This document shows positions 25,800-34,007 of a DNA stretch of 64,000 nt, piece by piece (the stretch's first letter is position 1; every line of letters starts with the position of its first letter). The translations under genes and the position numbers were made by a program. The stretch comes from a virus. The notes below the pieces were generated by a model. The model did no database searches. It worked only from the letters and a program-made list of their open reading frames with translations, and was not told the DNA's origin. The stretch covers positions 206,963-270,962 of IMG/VR virus record IMGVR_UViG_3300033992_001502. The stretch is one strand, 5' to 3'.

Positions 25800-26154
25800 T
25801 ATCTGAAGTGCTGATTTTTGTAGTATCCTCATTGAATTTCTGAATAGCTATTGCTGTTTCTGGTCCAAAATAACCATCAACTCCGTGTTCAGGTAATTCG
25901 TAACCTAAGAACTCTAGCGCTGCTTGAATGTCTTCTACTAATTTAGAATAGGTATAGGTTCCGCCGTTTTGGACAGCTACTGATTTTCCAGAATTTGCAA
26001 AATCCTCCAATGTAGCATAGAACGCTTCGACCTTATCGTCTAGGAGTGTGCCGTCTTCTTTTTTCTGAGCAGAGGTCTCTTCCTTCTTGCCGGTAAGCCA
26101 GTCCCAAAAACCCTCATTTGTTTTTTCTGTGAATTGATTAAAATTATGAATCAT
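25789..26154 (-). CDS. CTS-bearing peptidoglycan-binding protein
   Basis: 121 residues. N-terminus MIHNFNQFTEKTNEGFWDWL resembles the targeting peptide (possible cut TNE|G, residue 14). The C-terminal half is a PG_binding_1 domain: LVEDIQAALEFLGYEL, GVDGYFGPETAIAIQKFNE (about 75-108). It is the first gene of a two-gene operon with the VanY/GH19 lysin, with a late box upstream. It may supply the wall-binding partner of the lysin. Confidence 0.75.
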   Translation of the reverse strand: MIHNFNQFTEKTNEGFWDWLTGKKEETSAQKKEDGTLLDDKVEAFYATLEDFANSGKSVAVQNGGTYTYSKLVEDIQAALEFLGYELPEHGVDGYFGPETAIAIQKFNEDTTKISTSDNGK

Positions 26155-26192
26155 GTTAAACTTTACCTGTTTATTTTGTAATAGATACTAAA

Positions 26193-26202
26193 TTATTTAT
26201 CC
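26193..26202 (-). promoter_or_regulatory. Late-promoter box
   Basis: Minus strand GGATAAATAA, 39 bases upstream of the start at 26154; it abuts the divergent ATG 26206. Confidence 0.55.
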
Positions 26203-26205
26203 TTA

Positions 26206-26961
26206 ATGAGTGAGAAAATAAAGAGAGTAGAGTTAAACGGATTTAGGTATTACGAAGTATCTGACTCATCTGGGATAATTGGCACATTCCCAAGCGTCAC
26301 TTCAGTTCTTGGAGAAACCTCCGATAAGACAGGTCTTGATGCTTGGCGAAACCGGGTAGGACATGAGGCAGCTGATCGAATAGGTCGAGATGCCGCCAAT
26401 CGCGGAACGGTCATGCACAGGTTGTGTGAACTCTATTTAAGTTTGCCCGCGTCTATGAAACCCAAGGATCGATTAGAAGAGTGTCTTTTGCTATCTAGGT
26501 TAGACGATGAAATTGACGAGTTTGACAGTAGAGCCAAAATTGTGGGTGGAATGTTATTCTACAACTTCGTTAAGTCAAACTCATTCGATGAAATAAAGAG
26601 AGTAATTGCACAAGAAAGATTTCTATGGACTCCAAGAGACGGCGGTTATGCTGGCACAGTCGATAATGTTTCTGAGTTAATAACTAATGACGTTGCAATA
26701 GTTGATTTTAAAACAGCGCGTAAACCCAAGGAAGAGAAATGGATTGAGGATTACAAGCATCAGGTCGCTGCGTATTCAGTTGCCGTTTGGGATAGAATGC
26801 AGATCAAAGCTGTTACTTGCCGAATTTGGATCTCAAACGAAATGCACCTTCAACCCCAGTACTTTAGAATGGACCAGGTCGAAATGCGTGAGTACTATTA
26901 TAAATTCAGAGAAAGATTAGCTGACTTTTATAAAAAGAATCCTCCTATTACAATTCAATAG
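26206..26961 (+). CDS. PD-(D/E)XK nuclease (RecB/Cas4-like exonuclease)
   Basis: 251 residues. The nuclease core is GGYAGTVDNVSELITND followed by VAIVDFKTARKPK and YKHQVAAYSVAVW (about 150-195): the Asp, Asp-x-Lys and downstream Gln-x3-Tyr pattern of RecB-like PD-(D/E)XK enzymes. N-terminal AANRGTVMHRLCELYL (about 63) supplies the family His. It probably degrades or processes DNA ends. Convergent 14-base overlap with the next minus-strand gene. Confidence 0.8.
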   Translation: MSEKIKRVELNGFRYYEVSDSSGIIGTFPSVTSVLGETSDKTGLDAWRNRVGHEAADRIGRDAANRGTVMHRLCELYLSLPASMKPKDRLEECLLLSRLDDEIDEFDSRAKIVGGMLFYNFVKSNSFDEIKRVIAQERFLWTPRDGGYAGTVDNVSELITNDVAIVDFKTARKPKEEKWIEDYKHQVAAYSVAVWDRMQIKAVTCRIWISNEMHLQPQYFRMDQVEMREYYYKFRERLADFYKKNPPITIQ

Positions 26962-28918
26962 GCTGACCTGATACTTTACGTAAAAGATCTAATCTAACTG
27001 GTGTAGGTCGAGTAGCTCCACCGAATGTATTTAAGTAGATAAATGGCTGATTTGCTGTATTTCGGGTAGTGTAATCGCAACTAGCAAAGATTCCCCAATT
27101 ATTCATGTGATTAGCGATATAGTAACGGTCTCCTGCTCTAGCTCTTAATTTATCTTCCTCAGTTACTGTTTCCAATTCGTATGCCATCAGTCCAAGACCA
27201 GCAAATGGTCTTTCGATAATATGGCCAGTTACAACGTTTATTAATTTAGCATCGTAACCAGTGCGGTTCAATAGGTCGTCAACTGAATCTACTGGACGAA
27301 TTGATCTTCCTGCTCTACTGAATGCTACATAAACTGGGATACCAAAAGATGATCTAAACGCTTCTCTCTCTTGAGGACCTAGTACAATGAACTTAGCAAA
27401 GTCGCCGGTTCTAATCTTTTTCAATAAGTCAAGTTCCGGTAAGAGTCCACGTGCTTCAACTCGACGTTTAAGATCAGATCCGCTCTGTGGCATTTCCGCA
27501 AATACTCCAGGTCGAGTAGCTCGTTCTGCATTTTGAGTACGTTCAGCTTCTCTTCTAGTAATAGCAGCCTGTCTTTCAGTTTCTCGACGTCTTTCAATTT
27601 CCTCAGGATCAATGAATGATCTCATGTACTCTTGTTCAACTGTTGATAAATTAACACGACTAAGATCCGGAATTGCTTCTGGGATTACTTTAATCCATTG
27701 TGATTTATCGGTAGTCGTTCTAGTATCTCCAGCATTTCCTGGCTCAAGGTTACCATTGTCAATCTGTATAGCATTAGAAATTGAGGCAGCGACATACGAA
27801 CCATTTCTATCTAAAATAACTCGTCGAATTGGTAGAGACGAATATGATGCATCGTATAAGTAGCTCTTAACTACGATAAAGTCTCCAACGTTCCATTCAG
27901 CATCAGGATCTGCTCCGTATTGTGTAATTCGGTCAGCTAGTCTTTGACGAGTTGCTGCCTCTTCACGAGTTCTACGTTCAGCTGCTTCAACTCTTTCACG
28001 TTCTCTTTGTTCTTCTTCTCTTCGTTGAGCCTCAGTTCGTGCAGCCAAGATAGCCTGAACTCTTTCAGGTGTTAATCGATTATCCGTAACTAATGAATTA
28101 AGATAATCTCTATTTAATAGAACTAGTGATTCATCGGGTAAAATTGCAAGTAATTCATCGTCCATATCAAAACGATCAGGCTTTGTTTTATCTCTACCAA
28201 TTACTCTTTCAATAAATCTGTTAGCCACATCAATTTTTGCAGCGGTTGACATGGATTTATCCATTGCCATCCAGTTGCCTGCGCCGATAATTGCGTGAGC
28301 ATCATCTTCTGATGGAGAGCCATCTGGGTTGGATTTGTAAGTCAACATTGATCCCCATGCTTTATCCTTCTCAGTAGTACCAGATGGATTAGACGAAATA
28401 TAGTCTGCGTATTTTAATAGAGTTCGGTACATTTTATAACCCAAACCAGCTCCTCTTAATCCGCTTGGAATACCTCCATTTGGAAAGTGGCTTCGTTGAA
28501 AATCCGAAGGTCCTTCAGTACGAAAGTGAATTGCATTATCGTCTCCTGGGTAAACGTCTCTCCATCTTCCGAATTCATTAGCGAATCGGCTAGCGTCAAC
28601 ATTTTTAAGTTCAGCCATTAAGTCAACGATAGGTTGTGGAAATTTAGGGTAATAATCTCTGGAGTTTGAAGGTTTTTCCATTGTAATATCCAATCGTCGA
28701 ACTCCCTTAAGGGCTCTAACTAGATCTACTGAAATTTCCGCAAACGATCGGGTCTCTGGCCTGTTTGCTAATTGTTGATTTCTGTCAATTGTTGATTGTC
28801 TAACTCTACCCATGTGACTTTGAGCAAGTCTCTCTGGTCGTTTAACTCCCATTTCGCCAACCAGGCCGTCTTGATTAAAAGCGGACTCGTTAACTATGTC
28901 TCTTAAGGAATTTATCAT
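26948..28918 (-). CDS. Large CTS-bearing protein with GNAT-like region and charged coil
   Basis: 656 residues. N-terminus MINSLRDIVNESAFNQ fits the targeting pattern (cut VNE|S at residue 11). Residues about 155-200 (LRGAGLGYKMYRTLLKYADY, then KAWGSM) resemble the acetyl-CoA-binding motif A of GNAT acetyltransferases and the downstream W-x-x-L. Residues about 295-330 and 440-465 are extremely Arg/Glu-rich (REEEQRERERVEAAERR), likely long helices. The C-terminal domain (500-650) is unassigned. Late box upstream. Packaging and acetyltransferase activity are both inference; catalytic residues cannot be confirmed. Confidence 0.65.
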   Translation of the reverse strand: MINSLRDIVNESAFNQDGLVGEMGVKRPERLAQSHMGRVRQSTIDRNQQLANRPETRSFAEISVDLVRALKGVRRLDITMEKPSNSRDYYPKFPQPIVDLMAELKNVDASRFANEFGRWRDVYPGDDNAIHFRTEGPSDFQRSHFPNGGIPSGLRGAGLGYKMYRTLLKYADYISSNPSGTTEKDKAWGSMLTYKSNPDGSPSEDDAHAIIGAGNWMAMDKSMSTAAKIDVANRFIERVIGRDKTKPDRFDMDDELLAILPDESLVLLNRDYLNSLVTDNRLTPERVQAILAARTEAQRREEEQRERERVEAAERRTREEAATRQRLADRITQYGADPDAEWNVGDFIVVKSYLYDASYSSLPIRRVILDRNGSYVAASISNAIQIDNGNLEPGNAGDTRTTTDKSQWIKVIPEAIPDLSRVNLSTVEQEYMRSFIDPEEIERRRETERQAAITRREAERTQNAERATRPGVFAEMPQSGSDLKRRVEARGLLPELDLLKKIRTGDFAKFIVLGPQEREAFRSSFGIPVYVAFSRAGRSIRPVDSVDDLLNRTGYDAKLINVVTGHIIERPFAGLGLMAYELETVTEEDKLRARAGDRYYIANHMNNWGIFASCDYTTRNTANQPFIYLNTFGGATRPTPVRLDLLRKVSGQPIEL

Positions 28919-28940
28919 AATGTAATAAAAATTTCTTTGA

Positions 28941-28951
28941 GTTATTTATTC
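28941..28951 (-). promoter_or_regulatory. Late-promoter box
   Basis: Minus strand GAATAAATAAC, 22 bases before the start at 28918. Confidence 0.55.
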
Positions 28952-29000
28952 ATGAATCCGGTGGTACTAATGTAGTAAAATAGATAAACAAAACGAAATT

Positions 29001-29711
29001 ATGCAAAAGATCACATTCCATAAGAAATCCATTCAAGTCTCCTTCTGGGATGAAACGGCAGAAGACTGGCAAGACCGAGATATTTCCAAATCTGAATTAC
29101 CTATTACTTGGTACTTACCGTACGAAGTATTCGTTGAGGAAGGTGTAACCATTCGGGAGGTACTTACTCTATTAAAACCTTACGCTGAACAAATTAATTT
29201 TGTTTTTATTAATTATCTAAAAACAGTTTCATTTGAGGGTCTACTAGATTCATTATTTGGAGCGGACCGTGAAGACTCAATTGAAGAGGTTGGTTTAATT
29301 TGTATGTTGTGGGTCGGCCAAGTTAAGCCACTCGACGAGGAAGATGCTGAACTTGACGCGTATCCTACTCTGATGGCACTAGATGAATCTGGCGATGAAG
29401 GCTCTGATGAAGATGAATTCATCAGCATCCACGAAATATCAATCACCCAGCTATTAGACAAGCCTCTGGTCATCGATGATCTTCTTGAGTACGTTGACGA
29501 ATCTATGGAATCGCAGTTCGGTGGAATTACGAGCTGGAGCCTTTTTGATTTTATCAGAACCCTAGCGAATGAGTTAACCACTTATTCATTTGTTACTGGC
29601 GTTTTTCCAAAATCTGACCTGGATAATTTACCTCCACTTAGTTCAACTGAACTATTCGAGCACATGGAAGACTTGGACGATTTTTTTAAAAATAAGAATA
29701 TTCGAAGCTAA
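29001..29711 (+). CDS. Acidic hypothetical protein
   Basis: 236 residues with a strongly acidic centre (DEEDAELDAY; SGDEGSDEDEF). The TAGTAAAATAGA sequence at about 28974-28985 may be a variant middle promoter. The strong negative charge could mimic DNA, but the protein also has ordered hydrophobic segments. A terminator follows. No family recognised. Confidence 0.65.
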   Translation: MQKITFHKKSIQVSFWDETAEDWQDRDISKSELPITWYLPYEVFVEEGVTIREVLTLLKPYAEQINFVFINYLKTVSFEGLLDSLFGADREDSIEEVGLICMLWVGQVKPLDEEDAELDAYPTLMALDESGDEGSDEDEFISIHEISITQLLDKPLVIDDLLEYVDESMESQFGGITSWSLFDFIRTLANELTTYSFVTGVFPKSDLDNLPPLSSTELFEHMEDLDDFFKNKNIRS

Positions 29712-29740
29712 TTCACGAAGTCTATTGGTAGAATACAGAA

Positions 29741-29766
29741 AGCCTGATATTAATCGGGCTTTTTTG
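29741..29766 (+). terminator. Terminator
   Basis: AGCCTGAT-ATT-AATCGGGCT stem followed by a T-run, closing the acidic-protein gene; a GGTATATTATA box for the next gene follows directly. Confidence 0.75.
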
Positions 29767-29795
29767 GTATATTATATTTAACAAAAGACCTAATT

Positions 29796-30791
29796 ATGCG
29801 ATCTACTAAAATAAAGACGTTTTATAATCCAAAGCAGGTTTTACAAAACGATAAAACTTCAAATTACAGCAAGTCTCCATTAAAGCCTAAGCTTTTATTG
29901 GAATACCTTGAAATGCACGGACTAATTGATAATTTTGAAATTACTTCAGAGTTTAATCCATATTCGAATGCTGATTTCAGAATTGCCCATGAAAAAAGTT
30001 ACGTGAAAGACTTTTTCAAAGGAAGGGGTCGATACTGTTCTAATGGATTGTCTTGGTCACCTCAATTCGCTGAATCAATAAGATACACAAACTCTTCGTT
30101 GTACTCAGCGATCAGAAATTCAATCGTAAATCCAGATCAAGTAAGCTTCAGCCCAACCAGTGGATTTCACCATGCTCGCCCAAGCGGAGGCAGCGGTTTC
30201 TGTACGTTTAGTGGACAGGTAATTGCATCACTTAAAATATACGAAGAGTTTGGATTAAGCGGAGCGTACTTTGATCTTGACGGTCATTTCGGAAATTCAA
30301 TTGAGGACAGCCGAACTTTTTGCAAAGACTTAAATAAGGCAGTTCCTAGAGATTTCAATATTAATCCAATAGGCCATGATGATCGATACTTAGAAGATTT
30401 GGCAATTTGGTTGGAACGAACAAAGGCGGCGATCCTTGCCGGTAAAATTGGCTATGTTGTTTGGTGTCACGGAGCGGATTCTCATGCAGATGACAACTTA
30501 GGAAGCCAATGCGAAACTGATTATTGGGTTGCTTGCTCTACTCTTTTTTGGAGATGGGTAAAAGAAATGGACGAATTATTGGGAAAACCTCTACCGGTTT
30601 CATGTGCTCTTTTTGGAGGTTATCGGGATGACCATTACGACTCTGTTCTAAGTCTACACACAGCGGATTTCGTTGAATGCATTACTGAATTACTTGGATC
30701 CAAGGTTAAATATACTATAGAGGTACAGCCTCGCCAAAAATTCGGGTACAGTCATGGCAATCGATATAGCAAACGAGAGAGAATGGACTAG
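29796..30791 (+). CDS. HDAC/arginase-fold deacetylase
   Basis: 331 residues. The histone-deacetylase superfamily site is intact: GFHHARP (His125-His126), GSGFC (134-136), DLDGHFGN with zinc ligands D162 and H164, CHGADSH with ligand D228, and GGY with Tyr276. The class includes acetoin-utilisation, acetylpolyamine and protein deacetylases. It removes acetyl groups from amines such as lysine or polyamines. A GGTATATTATATTTA box lies about 15 bases upstream. The 62-residue gene at 30754 overlaps its end. A phage enzyme of this class could reverse host acetylation or handle polyamines. Confidence 0.85.
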   Translation: MRSTKIKTFYNPKQVLQNDKTSNYSKSPLKPKLLLEYLEMHGLIDNFEITSEFNPYSNADFRIAHEKSYVKDFFKGRGRYCSNGLSWSPQFAESIRYTNSSLYSAIRNSIVNPDQVSFSPTSGFHHARPSGGSGFCTFSGQVIASLKIYEEFGLSGAYFDLDGHFGNSIEDSRTFCKDLNKAVPRDFNINPIGHDDRYLEDLAIWLERTKAAILAGKIGYVVWCHGADSHADDNLGSQCETDYWVACSTLFWRWVKEMDELLGKPLPVSCALFGGYRDDHYDSVLSLHTADFVECITELLGSKVKYTIEVQPRQKFGYSHGNRYSKRERMD

Positions 30792-30942
30792 AAAGTATAA
30801 AGATGTCGATAAAAAAGGAATCACATCCGCCTACTGGAATGAAGTCCTAGATATAATTAAGTACTTGGAAAGCAAGGAAGAATACGAAAAGTGCCAAGAG
30901 TTATGGGCGTATTACAAAGAGATTACTGGTCATATCAAATGA
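30754..30942 (+). CDS. Small UVR-motif-like helical protein
   Basis: 62 residues starting inside the deacetylase gene. The C-terminal half IIKYLESKEEYEKCQELWAYY resembles the UVR helical-hairpin motif of UvrB/UvrC and is closely similar to part of the protein at 50184. This suggests a small protein-interaction module. Terminator follows within 10 bases. Confidence 0.6.
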   Translation: MAIDIANEREWTRKYKDVDKKGITSAYWNEVLDIIKYLESKEEYEKCQELWAYYKEITGHIK

Positions 30943-30952
30943 CTTCACACAA

Positions 30953-30982
30953 CAATCGCCCCATTGGGGCGATTGCTTTTTA
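30953..30982. terminator. Strong bidirectional terminator
   Basis: Stem CAATCGCCCC-ATT-GGGGCGATTG with T-run, between convergent genes. Confidence 0.9.
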
Positions 30983-30984
30983 AA

Positions 30985-31293
30985 TTAAGAATTTAAAGGT
31001 TCAGGTGAAGTAGGTTCTTCTTTAGCCTTAACCTTTTTCCCATTAACTATGTTCTTAACTCCAAGTAGAGCTGCTCCAATTGTAGTGAACATTACTGATT
31101 GATTAATAATGTCAATAGACTTGTCTATAAACATTTTGTCAATGCAACCTAGAAAAAAACAGATTCCTCCAATAAAAATGATGTAAAGTCCAGCGCTTGA
31201 TGTTCCAGATGTTTTACCGCTGTCGTTTGATGTCATTTCACCGAATGAAAACTTCTTAATGTCTCCGAGATTTTGAATTTTCATATTAGCCAT
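30985..31293 (-). CDS. Two-helix membrane protein
   Basis: 102 residues (the frame extends further upstream, but the Met at 31293 follows directly after the metallopeptidase stop). Two transmembrane helices, about residues 36-52 (GLYIIFIGGICFFLGCI) and 66-84 (SVMFTTIGAALLGVKNIV), then a polar Lys/Glu/Pro tail. It overlaps nothing and is co-directional with the metallopeptidase gene, so probably co-transcribed. Not recognised. Confidence 0.6.
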   Translation of the reverse strand: MANMKIQNLGDIKKFSFGEMTSNDSGKTSGTSSAGLYIIFIGGICFFLGCIDKMFIDKSIDIINQSVMFTTIGAALLGVKNIVNGKKVKAKEEPTSPEPLNS

Positions 31294-31300
31294 GATTTTT

Positions 31301-32098
31301 TTAGTTGACGTAATCTTGAAGTGCCACTTCAAGTGTGTCTGTGTTCTCAAGTTCTGACGATTGCTCGTCATAGTATTCGTTATATCGTTTCTCTAAAATT
31401 GCAGAAGCTTCACCGTATCCTAAATTCTCTAGGATTCGGATAGCTAACCAGTCAGCTTCTCTCTCCTGTCTCTCGTCGTAAGCTGCCATTCCTCGGTCAG
31501 AGCCTCCGTGATTTAGTAGTGAATGCGAAATTTCATGTGCTTCGATTGCCAACAGATGGTCGTCTCCTAGATTCTGAGACTCAACTTCCTGTCCATCGAC
31601 GAATATTGTTTTTGAAACCATATCAGCGAAAGCAATTCCTAAGCTATCAAATATTTTTGCAACTTTTGCATAGAGCTCATCGTCCGAGAAAAGAACAATG
31701 ACTGTCCATTCGGGATCAATTTCGCTTTTCCAAACCGCATCCTCTGCGCTTTCAGATAAGTTATACTTCTTCATTTTTGAAGCACGTTGACCAGTTAAGT
31801 CTCTCCATAATTCTCTGACGTCTGGCTGGGCAAGTGTATCTGCCTGAACCATTGAGTAAAATTGATTATCTGAATTCTGCATCATTGCGAACCATTCTTC
31901 AAGGCTAGGTTTTTTAGACAGAGCCTCAATTCGAGGTTTTAGTCTTCTAAACATTGGAAATAGCTCAGTTTCGTACTTATCTCCAGTTTGTGGATTACGT
32001 CCGAATTTTCTGTTAATATCAAGTTCCGTTAACTTCCTTAGGGGTCTTGGATTATGATTTTCATTTAACCAATCGCTATATGTTGATAAAAGTTTCAT
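31301..32098 (-). CDS. CTS-bearing zinc metallopeptidase
   Basis: 265 residues. N-terminus MKLLSTYSDWLNENHNP is a clear targeting-type peptide (cut LNE|N at residue 13). The zincin motif HEISH is at 188-192 in IEAHEISHSLLNHGG; the third ligand is likely in READWLAIR near 213-221. The layout resembles small gluzincin/ImmA-type peptidases. If packaged, it could cleave host proteins early in infection. Late box 8 bases upstream of the coding start region (32106-32114, minus). Confidence 0.75.
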   Translation of the reverse strand: MKLLSTYSDWLNENHNPRPLRKLTELDINRKFGRNPQTGDKYETELFPMFRRLKPRIEALSKKPSLEEWFAMMQNSDNQFYSMVQADTLAQPDVRELWRDLTGQRASKMKKYNLSESAEDAVWKSEIDPEWTVIVLFSDDELYAKVAKIFDSLGIAFADMVSKTIFVDGQEVESQNLGDDHLLAIEAHEISHSLLNHGGSDRGMAAYDERQEREADWLAIRILENLGYGEASAILEKRYNEYYDEQSSELENTDTLEVALQDYVN

Positions 32099-32105
32099 TA
32101 CAGGT

Positions 32106-32133
32106 TTATTTATCCCAAGCGCAGATAAATAAC
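32106..32133. promoter_or_regulatory. Divergent late-promoter pair
   Basis: Two back-to-back boxes: minus-strand GATAAATAA at 32106-32114 for the metallopeptidase gene and plus-strand GATAAATAAC at 32124-32133 for the CTS gene at 32150. Confidence 0.65.
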
Positions 32134-32149
32134 AAGAAAATCATAAGTA

Positions 32150-32611
32150 ATGATTCATAAATATCAACAATGGCTTGATGAATCTGAGAAACTAGAGGCA
32201 GTTGATACGCCGGTAACACCAGACGCTCCAGTTGAAGCTCCAGCAGAAGTTCCAGCGGAACCGGTTGCAGAAGTTCCAGCTGAGACTCCAGTTGATGCCG
32301 GGATTCCAGCAGAGGCTCCGGTTGAAGACGACACAGCCGAATCAGAAATTGAAAAGTATCAAGAACTAGACACAGCTAGAAGAGATGCAATTAAAGCCTT
32401 TAAAAAGAAACAAGAAGAATTTTTAGAAATTCCTAATGAGATTCGTAAGAGTCCAGTCGAAGAGGCTGATAAAACAAAGGTCGAGACATTAAAGAGCGAA
32501 TTAGTTGAACTTAATAAGACAATGAAAGACTCTATTAAAGCTTGGGACAACTTTAATTCTGAAGCCTTAGGGTTAGCAGATGATGAGACCTCTGAAGAGT
32601 ACGAACCTTAA
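32150..32611 (+). CDS. CTS-bearing protein with Pro/Ala/Val/Glu repeats
   Basis: 153 residues. N-terminus MIHKYQQWLDESEKLEA (cut LDE|S at residue 11). Residues about 20-62 are an elongated low-complexity region with repeated PVEAPAEVPAEP-type units; residues 68-145 are a charged helix. The late box lies 17 bases upstream. Extended acidic packaged proteins of this kind are known in T4-like heads as core components; this is an analogy, not homology. Confidence 0.65.
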   Translation: MIHKYQQWLDESEKLEAVDTPVTPDAPVEAPAEVPAEPVAEVPAETPVDAGIPAEAPVEDDTAESEIEKYQELDTARRDAIKAFKKKQEEFLEIPNEIRKSPVEEADKTKVETLKSELVELNKTMKDSIKAWDNFNSEALGLADDETSEEYEP

Positions 32612-32631
32612 AAAATATCAACTCTGGTAAC

Positions 32632-32820
32632 ATGAAAAATTTAGTTAACAGTTTTACGAAATTCGTAAACGAGAGCTGGGATCCAAGTGATGCTTTCTCT
32701 GGTGAGACTTCAAACTGTTGCGGTGCTCCTATTATGATGGGCGATATTTGCTCTGATTGTAAAGAACATTGTGAAGCAGAAGAAGACGAAGAAGATTACG
32801 AAGACGATTATCAACACTAA
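32632..32820 (+). CDS. CTS-bearing small zinc-ribbon protein
   Basis: 62 residues. N-terminus MKNLVNSFTKFVNESWDPSD (cut VNE|S at residue 14). Then NCCGAPIMMGDICSDCKEHC, a four-plus cysteine zinc ribbon (about 28-46), and an acidic tail of Glu/Asp repeats. It follows the previous CTS gene by 20 bases and precedes a terminator. Function unknown. Confidence 0.65.
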   Translation: MKNLVNSFTKFVNESWDPSDAFSGETSNCCGAPIMMGDICSDCKEHCEAEEDEEDYEDDYQH

Positions 32821-32860
32821 TAACGGACTTAGGACCGTAAAGTTACGCAAGTAACACAAA

Positions 32861-32898
32861 ATCCGAGAAAAGTGTCGCTACCGATCTCGGATTTTTTT
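32861..32898 (+). terminator. Terminator
   Basis: ATCCGAGA ... TCTCGGAT stem with 16-base loop and seven T residues. Confidence 0.8.
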
Positions 32899-32981
32899 AT
32901 GTGATTAGAATATTATGGGAAAGGTTTGGGTGTGGCCAGTGTGATCTAGTGAGTGACTGTACTGGTTACAGTAACCAAATA

Positions 32982-33185
32982 TTAGCCGAATTTTGCAATG
33001 CTCTTGTACCGCTTCTTAATATCTTCGATCTCGGCCATTGCTGCGTTAAACTTGCCCTTGATCTCATCGTTTACTGTGAAGTCTAATATAACTTGACAGT
33101 TCGGGCAAACCGATACAGGATGTTGCATTATGAATTGTAGGTCGATACCTAATGGAGTTCTACATGCTGGACAAGGTAATGCCAT
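32982..33185 (-). CDS. Zinc-ribbon protein
   Basis: 67 residues: CPAC at residues 5-8 and CPNC near 27-30 form a zinc ribbon, then a helical tail (GKFNAAMAEIEDIKKRY). It starts 1 base after the stop of the DUF2589-like gene upstream on the same strand, so it is in the same operon. Nothing further recognised. Short + strand frames across this stretch are shadows. Confidence 0.65.
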   Translation of the reverse strand: MALPCPACRTPLGIDLQFIMQHPVSVCPNCQVILDFTVNDEIKGKFNAAMAEIEDIKKRYKSIAKFG

Positions 33186-33186
33186 A

Positions 33187-33900
33187 TTAAGAGGTTTTGT
33201 CAGTATGACCTACATCATCTAATTTTTGAATTAACATCTCAACCAGTCTGGAAACGGCTTCAGGTTTTTCGTCCTTTTTGAATTTAACTTTCACGGTTGC
33301 CATGCCAGCTTTGCTATCAGAGTTTGGTGCATTACTGTCAACTGAAATATTGGTTACAGTATGCGTGTAGTCAGACGCAGTTGAGACTCCAAGCAGTTTG
33401 CAAGTCTCGTCGTCTGCTTCACCAGTCTGCGGAATCCTGTTTTTTAATTGGTAACGCATTAGGGCTTCTCTACATTTTGGGCCAATAACTCCGTCAACTC
33501 CATTCTTCTTGGCGCCGGTTTTCCCAAGTAGAGTCTTATATGGCTCTCCTAATTTAACTAGAGCCTCTTGAACTCCACGAATAGTTTGATCCTCAATCTT
33601 CTTAAAAATCGGTAAAATATTCTCTTTAAGACTGGATGGTGTCTTATCGTCTGATGCAAGTAATCTGATATCAAAGTCTATTTCCAGTTCTTCTAGTCCC
33701 ATTGACGAATGGTCAGCTAAGATATAGAGAGGAATTTCCAAGGTCTTGTCTCCGAGCAAAAATGTTTTAGTCAGAGGTTCGCCTTCCGGTGTAAAGTACT
33801 TTGAAATAGTATTAATGTGTTGTCTTTCCTGAATACCGAGAACGATTAACGCTGCTTCTTGTAGACCGCCGAGTAATTCTTCTAGATTAATTTTAGCCAT
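33187..33900 (-). CDS. DUF2589-like and peptidoglycan-binding fusion
   Basis: 237 residues from ATG 33900. The first 80 residues (LEELLGGLQEAALIVLGIQ ... KTLEIPLYILADHSSMGLEELEIDF) follow the DUF2589 pattern also seen in the adjacent gene. Residues about 105-175 form a PG_binding_1 domain: IRGVQEALVKLG, GVDGVIGPKCREALMRYQ. The fusion suggests a virion or phage protein that contacts the cell wall. A TAGTATAATTA box on the minus strand lies just upstream (near 33930). No capsid-targeting peptide. Confidence 0.7.
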   Translation of the reverse strand: MAKINLEELLGGLQEAALIVLGIQERQHINTISKYFTPEGEPLTKTFLLGDKTLEIPLYILADHSSMGLEELEIDFDIRLLASDDKTPSSLKENILPIFKKIEDQTIRGVQEALVKLGEPYKTLLGKTGAKKNGVDGVIGPKCREALMRYQLKNRIPQTGEADDETCKLLGVSTASDYTHTVTNISVDSNAPNSDSKAGMATVKVKFKKDEKPEAVSRLVEMLIQKLDDVGHTDKTS

Positions 33901-33952
33901 AGTTGTGCGATTTGTATTAATAATTATACTACTCAAGCTGAATCGGTTTAAA

Positions 33953-33982
33953 CAAAAAAGAGACCAGATAAACTGGTCTCCT
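33953..33982 (-). terminator. Terminator
   Basis: GGAGACCAG-TTT-ATCTGGTCTC stem with T-run on the minus strand, closing the DUF2589 gene. Confidence 0.75.
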
Positions 33983-34007
33983 TAGGGGTTTATTGTCCGA
34001 TTACTGA

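Noticed and set aside
26948-28918. T4 Alt-like ADP-ribosyltransferase
   Set aside because: The targeting peptide invites the comparison, but no R-S-ExE type motif was found.
32901-33086. Plus-strand frame over the zinc-ribbon gene
   Set aside because: The minus-strand frame has CPAC/CPNC motifs and operon spacing; the plus frame has neither.
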